DNA of 64,000 bases from positions 101,322 to 165,321 of the forward strand of contig JAPYRK010000001.1 of NCBI GenBank assembly GCA_029941115.1, given 5' to 3'. Origin of the DNA: Dehalococcoidia bacterium (GTDB taxonomy: Bacteria > Chloroflexota > Dehalococcoidia > UBA2979). Numbering within the stretch: the first letter of the stretch is position 1; each line of letters opens with the position of its first letter. Position numbers and translations under genes: made by a program. The notes beneath the pieces were generated by a model. It saw nothing but the letters and a program-made list of their open reading frames with translations. It ran no database searches and was not told where the DNA came from. This document shows positions 8,723-17,240 of the stretch, one piece after another.

Positions 8723-8842
8723 ACCTGCTGTTCAGCTCAAACGCCTGCGTCTTACTTAGATTAATACAGTTTCGGTGATGACAGACGACAGACTACCTAG
8801 ACATAAAAGACTAATGCTTTAGGCTACTACGCGCGACAGTAA

Positions 8843-9199
8843 CTAGTACCTGACACCCAGATTAAGCCTTGAAAAACAATACTTCATCTCTTGACTCAGA
8901 TCGACAAAAGTCGCCAACCTTGCTTCTGGTCGAGCAATTATGACCACCAAGCAATCCGTCCGTAGACAATAACCGCGGATAATACTCTTAATTCGTCTAC
9001 GAACGAGGTTACGTTGAACCGCATTACCAACTTTTTTACTGACGGTAATCCCAACTCGACCCCTTAGTGACTCGACCTCGTCCACTAATGCAAGAACAGT
9101 GATCAACTTACCCCGCGACCGATCGCCTTGATGCATCACCAAATCAAAGTCCGCACGTCTTTGCATGGTTTCTAATTTTGTCTTATATTTGGTCATCAC
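8843..9199 (-). CDS. rnpA: Ribonuclease P protein component
   Basis: 118 residues with the RnpA signature KKVGNAVQRNLVRRRIKSII and the preceding RGRVGITVSKK strand. The protein binds RNase P RNA for 5' maturation of tRNA. The start is one of two tandem ATGs at 9199/9196; no strong ribosome site is visible. It lies 53 nt downstream of rpmH, as in most bacteria. No RNase P RNA gene was recognised in the window. Confidence 0.95.
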   Translation of the reverse strand: MMTKYKTKLETMQRRADFDLVMHQGDRSRGKLITVLALVDEVESLRGRVGITVSKKVGNAVQRNLVRRRIKSIIRGYCLRTDCLVVIIARPEARLATFVDLSQEMKYCFSRLNLGVRY

Positions 9200-9252
9200 A
9201 AATCAGCTTCATTATGCTTTCGACATAACAGATTTTCTACCGAATATCGACT

Positions 9253-9387
9253 CTAAACTGACAGTCGAACCCTACCGCGTGCTCGCCTGCGGCGAATAAC
9301 TGCCCGCCCACCTTTAGTGGACATCCTACTTCTGAATCCTAGCTTACGCTTACGCGGAAGGCGTTTAGGTTGCCAAGTCCTCTTCAC
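9253..9387 (-). CDS. rpmH: 50S ribosomal protein L34 (missed by the ORF track)
   Basis: A 44-codon ORF too short for the supplied track. It reads (GTG)[17 protein letters not shown], continues [12 protein letters not shown] and ends RGRVRLSV, a near-textbook L34. The start is GTG with GGAAGGTG upstream; the stop is at 9253-9255. It heads the rpmH-rnpA-yidD-yidC-jag group, so its promoter should lie in 9388-9550. Confidence 0.97.
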   Translation of the reverse strand: MKRTWQPKRLPRKRKLGFRSRMSTKGGRAVIRRRRARGRVRLSV

Positions 9388-9435
9388 AATTATTCACCTT
9401 CCTACAACACCAATGCCCTAAACTGATTTAAAGCA

Positions 9436-9460
9436 GGCAGACTAAAGATTCTAATCTGCC
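9436..9460. repeat. Inverted repeat upstream of rpmH
   Basis: GGCAGA and TCTGCC form a 6-bp stem around a 13-nt loop, with a short T-run on the plus-strand side. It lies in the 167-bp gap between rpmH (minus) and the first tRNA (plus). It could be a weak terminator or part of the promoter region; the sequence alone does not decide. Confidence 0.35.
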
Positions 9461-9554
9461 CTTTTGTCTAAAGCAAACCTGCCACCAAATTTACGGGCCG
9501 ATATGGAGCAAGAACACACGGCGAGACTCGTGTATCCTAACTTGTGTTTATAGC

Positions 9555-9629
9555 GCCACTGTAGCTCAGCGGTAGAGCAACGGTTTTGTAAACCGTCGGT
9601 CGAGGGTTCGATTCCCTCCGGTGGCTCCA
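9555..9629 (+). tRNA. tRNA-Thr (anticodon TGT)
   Basis: A full cloverleaf can be drawn: acceptor GCCACTG/CGGTGGC, D arm GCTC-AGCGGTA-GAGC, anticodon stem ACGGT/ACCGT with loop TTTGTAA, T arm GAGGG-TTCGATT-CCCTC, discriminator T and encoded CCA. The anticodon TGT reads ACA (and other ACN by wobble). A possible -10 box (TATCCT) lies ~16 nt upstream at 9534-9539. Confidence 0.97.
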
Positions 9630-9687
9630 TAATCAAAAGATTCGCTTGGGGATGCATGCCACAGACATCACATTAGCGATCCTCAAG

Positions 9688-9762
9688 GCCACTGTAGCTC
9701 AGGGGTAGAGCAACGGTTTCGTAAATCGTAGGTCGAGGGTTCGATTCCCTCCGGTGGCTCCA
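9688..9762 (+). tRNA. tRNA-Thr (anticodon CGT)
   Basis: Same length and almost the same sequence as the tRNA 58 nt upstream, with only four differences: one in the D loop, the anticodon first base, one in the anticodon stem (giving a G-T pair) and one in the variable region. The loop TTCGTAA gives anticodon CGT, reading ACG. CCA is encoded. The pair looks like a tandem duplication followed by anticodon change. Confidence 0.96.
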
Positions 9763-9800
9763 TGATTCAAGTGGTTTCACATGACTAGGAGGTATTGTCA

Positions 9801-10406
9801 GTGAGAAAATTATCAAAAATGCTTAATCAGGTAAGTGACCGCCCAGGCACCCTTGGCTTCACAAGCCGCAAAGATGTAGAAAAGTCAGCAGTTGCAACCT
9901 TTCTCTCGATCGAAAATAAAACGGACCTCAAATCCATTAAGGCGACGGATGTGTCAGCAATCCTCGTGACTGACGAGTCAATACTCGAATCATTCGACCC
10001 GCCAGAGGCGCTACTTATTGGGCTTGACTTGCGTAAGCACAATGAAATCCCAAATAATAGACAGTTTGAGAAAATCGACTTCGCGCTCGTAAACTTAAGC
10101 AGTACTTGGATGGCGCTTGACATTGAAGACTGCGGGCTAGTTCTTGAACTCGAACTGGACGAAGACACTAAAAATATCACTGAACTCATTCAATTACTGC
10201 AAGGTAAACAAGCTCTTCCACTAGACGCGATTTTATTAACTGGTAGCCTCTCCGAGGCCCTAAGTATCATAAAAAATCAGCTAAATATCCAAAGGCTTAA
10301 CGAATCAGTTGGACTGCCGCTGATTATTGCCGAGAACTTGTCAAACTCCGACCCTGACTGGCTTCGAGCCTTGGGTATCAAGGGTTTAATAACCTCTACA
10401 CACTAG
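9801..10406 (+). CDS. Hypothetical protein
   Basis: The ORF track starts at TTG 9795, but AGGAGG (9787-9792) lies 8 nt before GTG 9801 and only 2 nt before the TTG, so GTG is the start (201 residues). The protein alternates strands and helices (AILVTD, ALLIGLDL, DAILLTGSL, PLIIAE, GIKGLIT), a pattern like an alpha/beta barrel or Rossmann-like fold. No catalytic motif or signal peptide is visible and I do not recognise the family. It lies 38 nt after the second tRNA-Thr and converges on the next gene. Confidence 0.6.
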   Translation: MRKLSKMLNQVSDRPGTLGFTSRKDVEKSAVATFLSIENKTDLKSIKATDVSAILVTDESILESFDPPEALLIGLDLRKHNEIPNNRQFEKIDFALVNLSSTWMALDIEDCGLVLELELDEDTKNITELIQLLQGKQALPLDAILLTGSLSEALSIIKNQLNIQRLNESVGLPLIIAENLSNSDPDWLRALGIKGLITSTH

Positions 10407-10421
10407 CCACAAAACTAATGA

Positions 10422-10691
10422 CTAGTGACCATCGTCTGAGTAATCAGAATCAGATTGCTGAAACTTCCAGCTAAGACCTCGGTTCACGCGGTATAGGTAG
10501 CCGACACCCGCAAGCCCGAGCAAAATCAAAGCTCCACCAAGCCCGTAGAAGAAGATTCGCGCTGCAGTATCGGAAAGTATCAAGCCCTGGTTGGTGGCAG
10601 CCGCTTCTAAGCCTCCGGTCGCGTGCACTAGGCTAGCATCACAGAAAACCCCCAAAGCCAATATCGTCACAACCAACAAATAGCGTCTCAT
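10422..10691 (-). CDS. Small secreted/membrane protein, hypothetical
   Basis: 89 residues: an N-terminal signal sequence (RRYLLVVTILALGVFCDAS, cleavage likely near VHA-TG), a short outer segment, one transmembrane helix (~residues 47-66, FYGLGGALILLGLAGVGYLY) and an acidic tail (SDSDYSDDGH). The ATG follows AGGTGA at 7 nt spacing. It lies downstream of the ABC-2 transporter genes on the same strand and might belong to that unit; its function is unknown. Confidence 0.55.
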   Translation of the reverse strand: MRRYLLVVTILALGVFCDASLVHATGGLEAAATNQGLILSDTAARIFFYGLGGALILLGLAGVGYLYRVNRGLSWKFQQSDSDYSDDGH

Positions 10692-10757
10692 ACATTCTCA
10701 CCTATCTACCAATAACATAACTTAATAATTCCTGAAGTTATTCTAATAAGAAACTTG

Positions 10758-11504
10758 CTAAAAATCCCGTCGTAAAAAAAAGCGATACGCGCCGACCGTG
10801 GCAACCAAACTCACCAGAGAGAGTAGTATCAGGGGTAGGCTAAGGTTAGCTACACCTCGGACAATATCCCCATAACTTTGAAAAATAGCTTCCGGCACTA
10901 CGCTAATCGACCCTGCCAACTCCATTAATGGAAAGGCAATGCAGAGCATTAGGAAAAAAATCGATGGAATTTTTATTGTTCCCAATCCACTCGCGCTTAG
11001 ACAACTTAGTATGGATCCCCCGAAGCCTAGAATAGCCAACACAATAATGTAAGCACGCAACAATCCAGTTAACTCAATGTCATTCGCCTCCGGGGCTGAA
11101 AATTCCTTCGAGAAATATGCAACAGCACCTAGCAAGATCAAACTCTCTGCGAGAAAATAAACGTATATACCGACAATTTTGCCTACAAAATACTCCAATC
11201 GAGAAATTCCCCGAACCAAAATTAAGTCCGTCATGAATCGATCGCGAGACCTAAAGCTAAGGGAAAACAAAATAACCAATCTAATCCCAGAAAGAGGGAT
11301 CAACGCTAAAATAACAAACCACGTAATCGGCTCTGACGTCATCCAGTCGTCAATAGCTCCGATCGCAACGAAGAAAACAGACAGAATTATCTGAGCTAGC
11401 AAGATTGTCAAAAGCACTGGTTTAACACTGATTTCGCGCATCTCGCTGAGACCAACAGTAAAATATGGCCTAATTAAATTCTGCATACCTACACCTAGGT
11501 TCAA
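10758..11504 (-). CDS. ABC-2 type transporter permease
   Basis: About 248 residues with six predicted membrane segments (e.g. LLTILLAQIILSVFFVAI, FVILALIPLSGIRLVILFSL, LILLGAVAY, YIIVLAILGFGGSILSCL, FFLMLCIAFPLMELAG, LPLILLSLVSLVATVGAY) and the short cytoplasmic segment RDRFMTDLILVRGISRLEYFVGK typical of ABC-2 permeases. The TTG start overlaps the ATPase stop; the ATG at codon 7 is an alternative. Substrate unknown. Its partner ATPase has degenerate motifs. Confidence 0.7.
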   Translation of the reverse strand: MNLGVGMQNLIRPYFTVGLSEMREISVKPVLLTILLAQIILSVFFVAIGAIDDWMTSEPITWFVILALIPLSGIRLVILFSLSFRSRDRFMTDLILVRGISRLEYFVGKIVGIYVYFLAESLILLGAVAYFSKEFSAPEANDIELTGLLRAYIIVLAILGFGGSILSCLSASGLGTIKIPSIFFLMLCIAFPLMELAGSISVVPEAIFQSYGDIVRGVANLSLPLILLSLVSLVATVGAYRFFLRRDF

Positions 11505-12556
11505 TTACCATCAATCTGACTATAATCTAGACTCTTATGTGACTCAGGCTGCCGCAATCCCAGTAGCTTGGAGACTCTCGTCTCCCTAAAGTTGTTCACT
11601 ACCCCGTCAACAGCATCCTCTAAATCTACAGTCGAGGGACGTAAATCCAACAAAGTGACTTCACTATTCTCGATAATATCAAGCAGCAATCTAAGTCTCT
11701 CAGACAAAAACATCTCAGGGTCAAAATATATATGGCATGTATCAACTACAAAACGATACGAAAGGATACCGCGATTCACATGAACGCGAAGTTCACTCTC
11801 AAGTCTATCAACAGATCCCGCAAAACTAACTGAAACCGTCGGAATATCCTTGGCTCCTTTTATACTCATCACGGATCCTTGAAAGGCTATATGGCCATCC
11901 GCAAAGATAGCTAAGTCTCCAGTCACTTGCTCCAAGAAAGGTAAATCATCACTTGCAATAATAATTGCCTTTCCTTCGTCAGAAAGATCTCTTATCAGAC
12001 GTCGCACCACCTTCCGCATGCCCAGATTGAAATCCTTTGCAGGCTCTTCTAGCAGCAAAAGTTCCGGATCATGAACCAGCGCCCCGATAAGGGCAAGGCA
12101 ACGTGCCTCAGAGCGCTTTAATTTTCGTATCGAGGTCCCCAAATGATCTCCGAAATGAAGTATCTCCGAGAACTTAGCTATTTGGGCTACGGCTACTTGC
12201 TTCCGAACGCCTGATAATTGTGAGACCAATCTAAGATACTCAATGCTATTAATGTTTTTTGTTAACTCGATATTTTCCGGAACGAACCCGATCCTACTTG
12301 TTACGTTGTTCATGTCCTCTGAATAATCTTGATGGAAGATTTTCAGTGAGCCAGAGTCTGGTGACTGCAAACCCAAAATAAGCCGAAAAAGGGTCGCTCT
12401 CGAAATTTGATTATCTCCCACTAAGCCTAGAACACGACCCGATCTAACCTCTAAGGTGACATCTGAAAGAGCTACCTGATGAGTTCCACCTACGATCTTG
12501 GTCAAATTTTGAATCTTAAGTACCACTGAGTCTGAATTATTTTCTTCGACAATCAC
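11501..12556 (-). CDS. ABC transporter ATPase-like protein with degenerate catalytic motifs
   Basis: The overall pattern is an ABC-2 ATPase (LKIQNLTKIVGGTHQVALSDV, then Walker A region 44-56, Walker B ~166-172). Every motif deviates: Walker A reads GDNQISRAT (Lys to Arg, next Thr to Ala, glycines lost), the Q-loop Gln is Glu (FVPEN), the signature is RKLKRSEARC instead of LSGGQ, Walker B starts LLLLEEP (Asp to Glu), and the switch His is replaced (IIASDD). The frame is intact over 351 residues with a C-terminal extension (~240-351), so this is not simple decay. It is translationally coupled to the permease. Confidence 0.75.
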   Translation of the reverse strand: MIVEENNSDSVVLKIQNLTKIVGGTHQVALSDVTLEVRSGRVLGLVGDNQISRATLFRLILGLQSPDSGSLKIFHQDYSEDMNNVTSRIGFVPENIELTKNINSIEYLRLVSQLSGVRKQVAVAQIAKFSEILHFGDHLGTSIRKLKRSEARCLALIGALVHDPELLLLEEPAKDFNLGMRKVVRRLIRDLSDEGKAIIIASDDLPFLEQVTGDLAIFADGHIAFQGSVMSIKGAKDIPTVSVSFAGSVDRLESELRVHVNRGILSYRFVVDTCHIYFDPEMFLSERLRLLLDIIENSEVTLLDLRPSTVDLEDAVDGVVNNFRETRVSKLLGLRQPESHKSLDYSQIDGN

Positions 12557-12629
12557 CCTTAAAATCCTTAAAATACTGAAAACCTTAGAAGAGAGCTATC
12601 TAGCAAAGTAAAGCTAATAGATCTACCAG

Positions 12630-13421
12630 CTAGTAAATTCCCTGTTTATCCAAAAAATCCAGCAGTACACGTTTAAATCCAGCCCGGTCTGACGTGTAAA
12701 CCCCGTGACCTGCCTCCTGAAAAATATTGACCGTCGAGTTCATTACCCGACGGCCTATAATCACGGACCCACCAGCACCCGCAACTACATCTTTTCCGCC
12801 ACCAACCACTAATATTGGCATTATTAACTGGTTCAACTGAGGAGTTAAGGGGTGTTCACGTAAACCAGCAGTAGACCTACATTGTGCTACATAGGACTCT
12901 AAATAACTATCTTTCTCTAAAATTACTTTATTATCACCGGCCGTAGAATGCCCAGCAAACGCTGCCTCAAGCTCACGTCCCTGCAACGCTGCCTCTGGTC
13001 CAAGCCGAGCAATCTCTCCTCGCATATACCAATTTTCGGACCCTGCAACATTTGTTTCACTCGATGTCGAATCCAAAATCAATGCATTACATTTTTCCGG
13101 ATAATCAAGAGCGAACCGCTGAACCACCACACCTCCCCAAGAAACACCAAACAAAACTGCTTGATCAATCGACAAATAGTCAAGAAGTAACTTTAAATCC
13201 TTCGCATACAAGGGTAACGAATACTCTTCGGCTATCCCTGATCTACCCAATCCTCTGTTATCCCATGTGATCACCCGAAATCGAGCCTTGTACCAATCAA
13301 GCTCCTTCTGCTCAAAAAATTTACTGTTTCCTCCAAGACCATGACAATAAACGTAGGTAACCGGACCATCCCCCTGATCCTCGTAATGAATATTCACACC
13401 ATCTAGATTTACTAAGGGCAT
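12630..13421 (-). CDS. Alpha/beta hydrolase
   Basis: 263 residues with a complete hydrolase triad layout: oxyanion HGLGGN near residue 29, nucleophile elbow GVSWGG (Ser ~98), acid GGGKDVVAG and His in EAGHGVY near the C-terminus. The fold resembles 3-oxoadipate enol-lactonase-like or haloperoxidase-like hydrolases; the substrate cannot be deduced. The ATG follows AGGAAG. It lies 9 nt downstream of ispH on the same strand. Confidence 0.85.
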   Translation of the reverse strand: MPLVNLDGVNIHYEDQGDGPVTYVYCHGLGGNSKFFEQKELDWYKARFRVITWDNRGLGRSGIAEEYSLPLYAKDLKLLLDYLSIDQAVLFGVSWGGVVVQRFALDYPEKCNALILDSTSSETNVAGSENWYMRGEIARLGPEAALQGRELEAAFAGHSTAGDNKVILEKDSYLESYVAQCRSTAGLREHPLTPQLNQLIMPILVVGGGKDVVAGAGGSVIIGRRVMNSTVNIFQEAGHGVYTSDRAGFKRVLLDFLDKQGIY

Positions 13422-13430
13422 AGCGACTTC

Positions 13431-14360
13431 CTACTCCATGTTTCCAGACAACTCTAACGGTAATCTGAACTCTACGGTCTCTTCTGCCACCACTATAGGT
13501 TCAATATTTATAACCCCGCGGATCTTCAAATCTTCAATAATTGGCTCTAAAAGTTCGTCTGGAACTGACGCACCAGCAGTTAATCCCACAGTCTCCACCT
13601 CCGTATACCAGGCTGGATCTACGTCGCTGAGCCCGTCAACTAAGTGCGCCTGCACACCCATGGACTTTGCGACCTCAACAAGCCGAACGGAATTAGAAGA
13701 ATTCGTAGAACCCACAACAATCACCAAATCAGCCCTCTCTGCCATTTCTTTAACCGCCTGTTGGCGATTGGTAGTTGCATAACATATATCGTTCCTGATC
13801 TCCGCATCAGGAAATTTGGTTTTTATTGCTTCAATCGTCCCTAGAGTGTCCTCGACTGACAATGTAGTCTGCGTAACCACAAACACTGGGGCCTGAGGCT
13901 CGCTTATTGCGAGCACATCCTGTGCCGAATCAACAACTGAGGTCCTGTCTGGTGCTTCACCCTTCGTTCCTTGGACCTCGTCATGACCATCGTGACCGAC
14001 CAAAAGTATTTTATATCCGTCCTTAGCAGCCTTGCGGGCCTCCAAATGAACCTTTGTTACCAAGGGGCAGGTAGCATCGATAACTTTTAATTCTCGACGC
14101 TCTGCATTTTTAATAATCGCCGGATCAACTCCATGTGCCGAAAAGACGACAACGGACCCGTCGGGCGCTTCTGAAATATCATCAATAAATACTGCGCCCC
14201 TTGATCTAAAGCCATCTACTACATACCGATTGTGGACAATTTCATGAAAAACATAAACCGGCTCATCCATCTGATTAAGAAGTCTGTCAAGGGCATCGAT
14301 TGCGCGAACAACTCCAGCACAAAACCCTCTTGGCTCAGCCAACAACAATGTACGTGGCAC
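13431..14360 (-). CDS. ispH: 4-hydroxy-3-methylbut-2-enyl diphosphate reductase
   Basis: 309 residues. The three Fe-S cluster cysteines are in GFCAGV (~14), DATCPLVTKVH (~97) and NDICYATTNRQ (~193), with substrate-binding histidines in FHEIVHNRYVV and the E-T/S-N-S pocket (GSTNSSNS). IspH makes IPP and DMAPP in the last step of the MEP isoprenoid route, feeding menaquinone side chains among others. The GTG start has AGGAG upstream. It is followed by the hydrolase and preceded by the glutaredoxin-like gene. Confidence 0.95.
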   Translation of the reverse strand: MPRTLLLAEPRGFCAGVVRAIDALDRLLNQMDEPVYVFHEIVHNRYVVDGFRSRGAVFIDDISEAPDGSVVVFSAHGVDPAIIKNAERRELKVIDATCPLVTKVHLEARKAAKDGYKILLVGHDGHDEVQGTKGEAPDRTSVVDSAQDVLAISEPQAPVFVVTQTTLSVEDTLGTIEAIKTKFPDAEIRNDICYATTNRQQAVKEMAERADLVIVVGSTNSSNSVRLVEVAKSMGVQAHLVDGLSDVDPAWYTEVETVGLTAGASVPDELLEPIIEDLKIRGVINIEPIVVAEETVEFRLPLELSGNME

Positions 14361-14383
14361 AATCCTCTCCTACATCTGTGTCC

Positions 14384-14668
14384 TTAAAGATTCGGGTTTA
14401 TCCTACCGCTTTCTATCCGATTCTGGACTACGGCAGCTCGAACAATCTCTAGCTCTATTTTACCCTCAGTAAGCAGTTCACCAGACACATAGACCGCCGG
14501 CACGCGCTCAAACAACTTATCCTCTTCGGTGACTAGCACCTTTGTAATCTTTATGGGAAGTGTCCGCCCTAGTGCCTTCAGCATCTGTTCGGCAACCTCG
14601 CAAATATGACATCCAATCTTTGTATGTAAAAATACTTCAGTTTTATATGACTCAATCTTATTTTTCAC
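14384..14668 (-). CDS. Glutaredoxin-like thioredoxin-fold protein
   Basis: 94 residues with redox motif CHIC near residue 19 after VFLHTKIG, and the cis-Pro segment RVPAVYV. It matches the DUF836/glutaredoxin-like group of small thiol-disulfide proteins; the partner is unknown. It starts at GTG one base upstream of the lgt stop region and lies 23 nt before ispH, whose Fe-S chemistry makes a redox link plausible but unproven. Confidence 0.75.
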   Translation of the reverse strand: MKNKIESYKTEVFLHTKIGCHICEVAEQMLKALGRTLPIKITKVLVTEEDKLFERVPAVYVSGELLTEGKIELEIVRAAVVQNRIESGRINPNL

Positions 14669-14669
14669 A

Positions 14670-15533
14670 CTAGAGCCTATTTACTTTCGCAAAGAAGCGC
14701 TCTGGTCGGTTAACAACCAATGGTTGGAACTTAATAAAATAAACTAGTATTGGCAAAGAAATAGCCAACACTAGTATCGAAACAAGTTGAGGAACTCTCA
14801 AGTCAAATAGAAATGTCTCGCTTGAATCAACACGAAAGTAAGTGAGGCCAAAACGCAACAACGCGTAGGAATCAAGATAAAGTAGGAAAGTTACTCCTGG
14901 CCATCTCCAAAATTTAAGCTGCCAAACAGCTAAAAATAAAAACGCCAATATCAATAAATTTCCGAATATCTCGTAGGTTGTAGCGGGATGAACCGCGACA
15001 TCAAATGTCCCGTGGTGAATGATTGCACACCTTAAGCCAGGTGACCCAGGATTACTATACATCACACCCCAAGGCAAATTAGTCAATTTCGCACAATGTT
15101 CGCCATTCACCAAATCCCCAAGTCGTCCGATAGCCATTCCGAGAATCATCCCAAAGGCGGCCGCATCAAGTACTACCCTAAGCGCTATCTTTCGAACCAA
15201 TCCATAGGTGATAGGGAACAACACTCCGCCTAACACCGCTCCCCAAACTGAAATGCCACCCTCTGTGATGGCAAACCATTCCCAGATTGAATCCATTCTT
15301 GAAATATTTTCTACGACGTACAACGCTCGCGCACCGATAACACCACCGGGAATCCCTATTAAAGCTAGGTTGTAGGCCTGATCTGGGTCATACCCAAACC
15401 GATCGGCCAAACGGACCCCTAACCATACACCACACAAAAGGCCTACCGCGGTAAAAAAACCATGCCAGGTGATCAACAAACCAAATACAGAAAATATGTT
15501 TGGGTTCCACGGAATATCTATTAATAACAACAT
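14670..15533 (-). CDS. lgt: Prolipoprotein diacylglyceryl transferase
   Basis: 287 residues, polytopic, with the Lgt signature GRLGDLVNGEHCAK and the WHGFF and GVWLG segments. It transfers diacylglycerol from phosphatidylglycerol to the lipobox Cys of prolipoproteins at the membrane. Several lipoproteins are encoded nearby (7191, 15601, 42698, 63837), consistent with an active pathway. The ATG follows GGAGTG. The downstream glutaredoxin-like gene is 1-2 nt away. Confidence 0.95.
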   Translation of the reverse strand: MLLLIDIPWNPNIFSVFGLLITWHGFFTAVGLLCGVWLGVRLADRFGYDPDQAYNLALIGIPGGVIGARALYVVENISRMDSIWEWFAITEGGISVWGAVLGGVLFPITYGLVRKIALRVVLDAAAFGMILGMAIGRLGDLVNGEHCAKLTNLPWGVMYSNPGSPGLRCAIIHHGTFDVAVHPATTYEIFGNLLILAFLFLAVWQLKFWRWPGVTFLLYLDSYALLRFGLTYFRVDSSETFLFDLRVPQLVSILVLAISLPILVYFIKFQPLVVNRPERFFAKVNRL

Positions 15534-15600
15534 TATTCACTCCCGTGTAATTTCTGTTTATACATAATAATTAGCTGTGCTTAACAATAACAAATAGCAA

Positions 15601-16400
<800 letters not shown>

Positions 16401-16404
<4 letters not shown>

Positions 16405-17195
16405 CCTTGCTCCTCTCGAACGGCAATCGAAATCAGCTGTCTGGCAAATTCAGATGCTTCGCCTAGCTTGGAATACTCAGACATTCTCTCTAACACCGCC
16501 AAGTCAAAGTTGCCATCCTGCGACATTCGATGCTCAATCGCTCTTTTAAATAACCAGTCTAGCAATTGCAAATTATTTGGAAAAACTGCGCCATGCAAAT
16601 AAGTTCCAACGCAAGAATTACGCCACACTCCCTCTGTCCTATCAAATCCATTGTTGCCATAACCAATCTCAATTTGCGCGAAAGGCACGGCTGAATCGCC
16701 CAAAAAGGTTTGGCCGGCATGATTTTCGTACCCGACAATCGTCCCGAGGCCGTCGATTGCAGATTGTGAAATAACATCACCCACTAACCGTAAATTATCA
16801 AAAGTTGGAGTAACGCTTACGCAATCAAACACGTCAATTCCTTTCAGGAATATTCCCCTAGAATTACGAAACCAGCGGCCAAATAGCTGAAATCCCCCAC
16901 AAACCGCCAACATTGCCACGTTGGCTACGGCCCAGCTTCTTAACGTTTCACCCTTTGAAAGAAGATCAGCAGCCACAATATCTTGTTCACGATCTTGACC
17001 GCCACCAATAAGTACCAAATCTGCATTAGGCGGTAATCGGTCACCAATCGACACCAAATGTACATCCAAATTTACCCCGAGTTCGACTGCGCGTGCTTGC
17101 AGCGCTAGGCGATTGCCTCTATCCGAGTAAATATTTAAAACGTCCTCATACAAACTAACAACCCGAATCGATAAAGGTGAATTTGATTTCGACAT
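16401..17195 (-). CDS. gatD: Lipid II isoglutaminyl synthase, glutamine amidotransferase subunit GatD
   Basis: 264 residues of the CobB/CobQ-like class I amidotransferase fold: LVLIGGGQDREQ, nucleophile Cys99 in AVCGGFQLFG, YENHAGQT and His201 in GTYLHGAVF. It lies directly after murT, the known partner; together they amidate D-glutamate of lipid II to D-isoglutamine using glutamine as ammonia donor. This implies a peptidoglycan wall. The start shares a 19-bp element with murT and no strong Shine-Dalgarno is seen. The stop overlaps the candidate start of the M23 lipoprotein. Confidence 0.93.
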
Positions 17196-17209
17196 ACGTC
17201 AATATTACC
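17191..17209 (-). promoter_or_regulatory. Leader element at gatD start, shared with murT
   Basis: On the minus strand GGTAATATTGACGTATGTC overlaps the gatD ATG. The same sequence with one change occurs at the murT start (18667-18685). TAATAT placed 6 nt before ATG would suit a -10 box for a leaderless transcript; this is inference. Confidence 0.4.
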
Positions 17210-17240
17210 TGACTTGTGTTAATGCGAACTTGTCATTTAA

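Noticed and set aside
9451-9657. Minus-strand 68-aa ORF over the first tRNA
   Set aside because: It is antisense to a well-formed tRNA-Thr and has no ribosome site; a shadow ORF.
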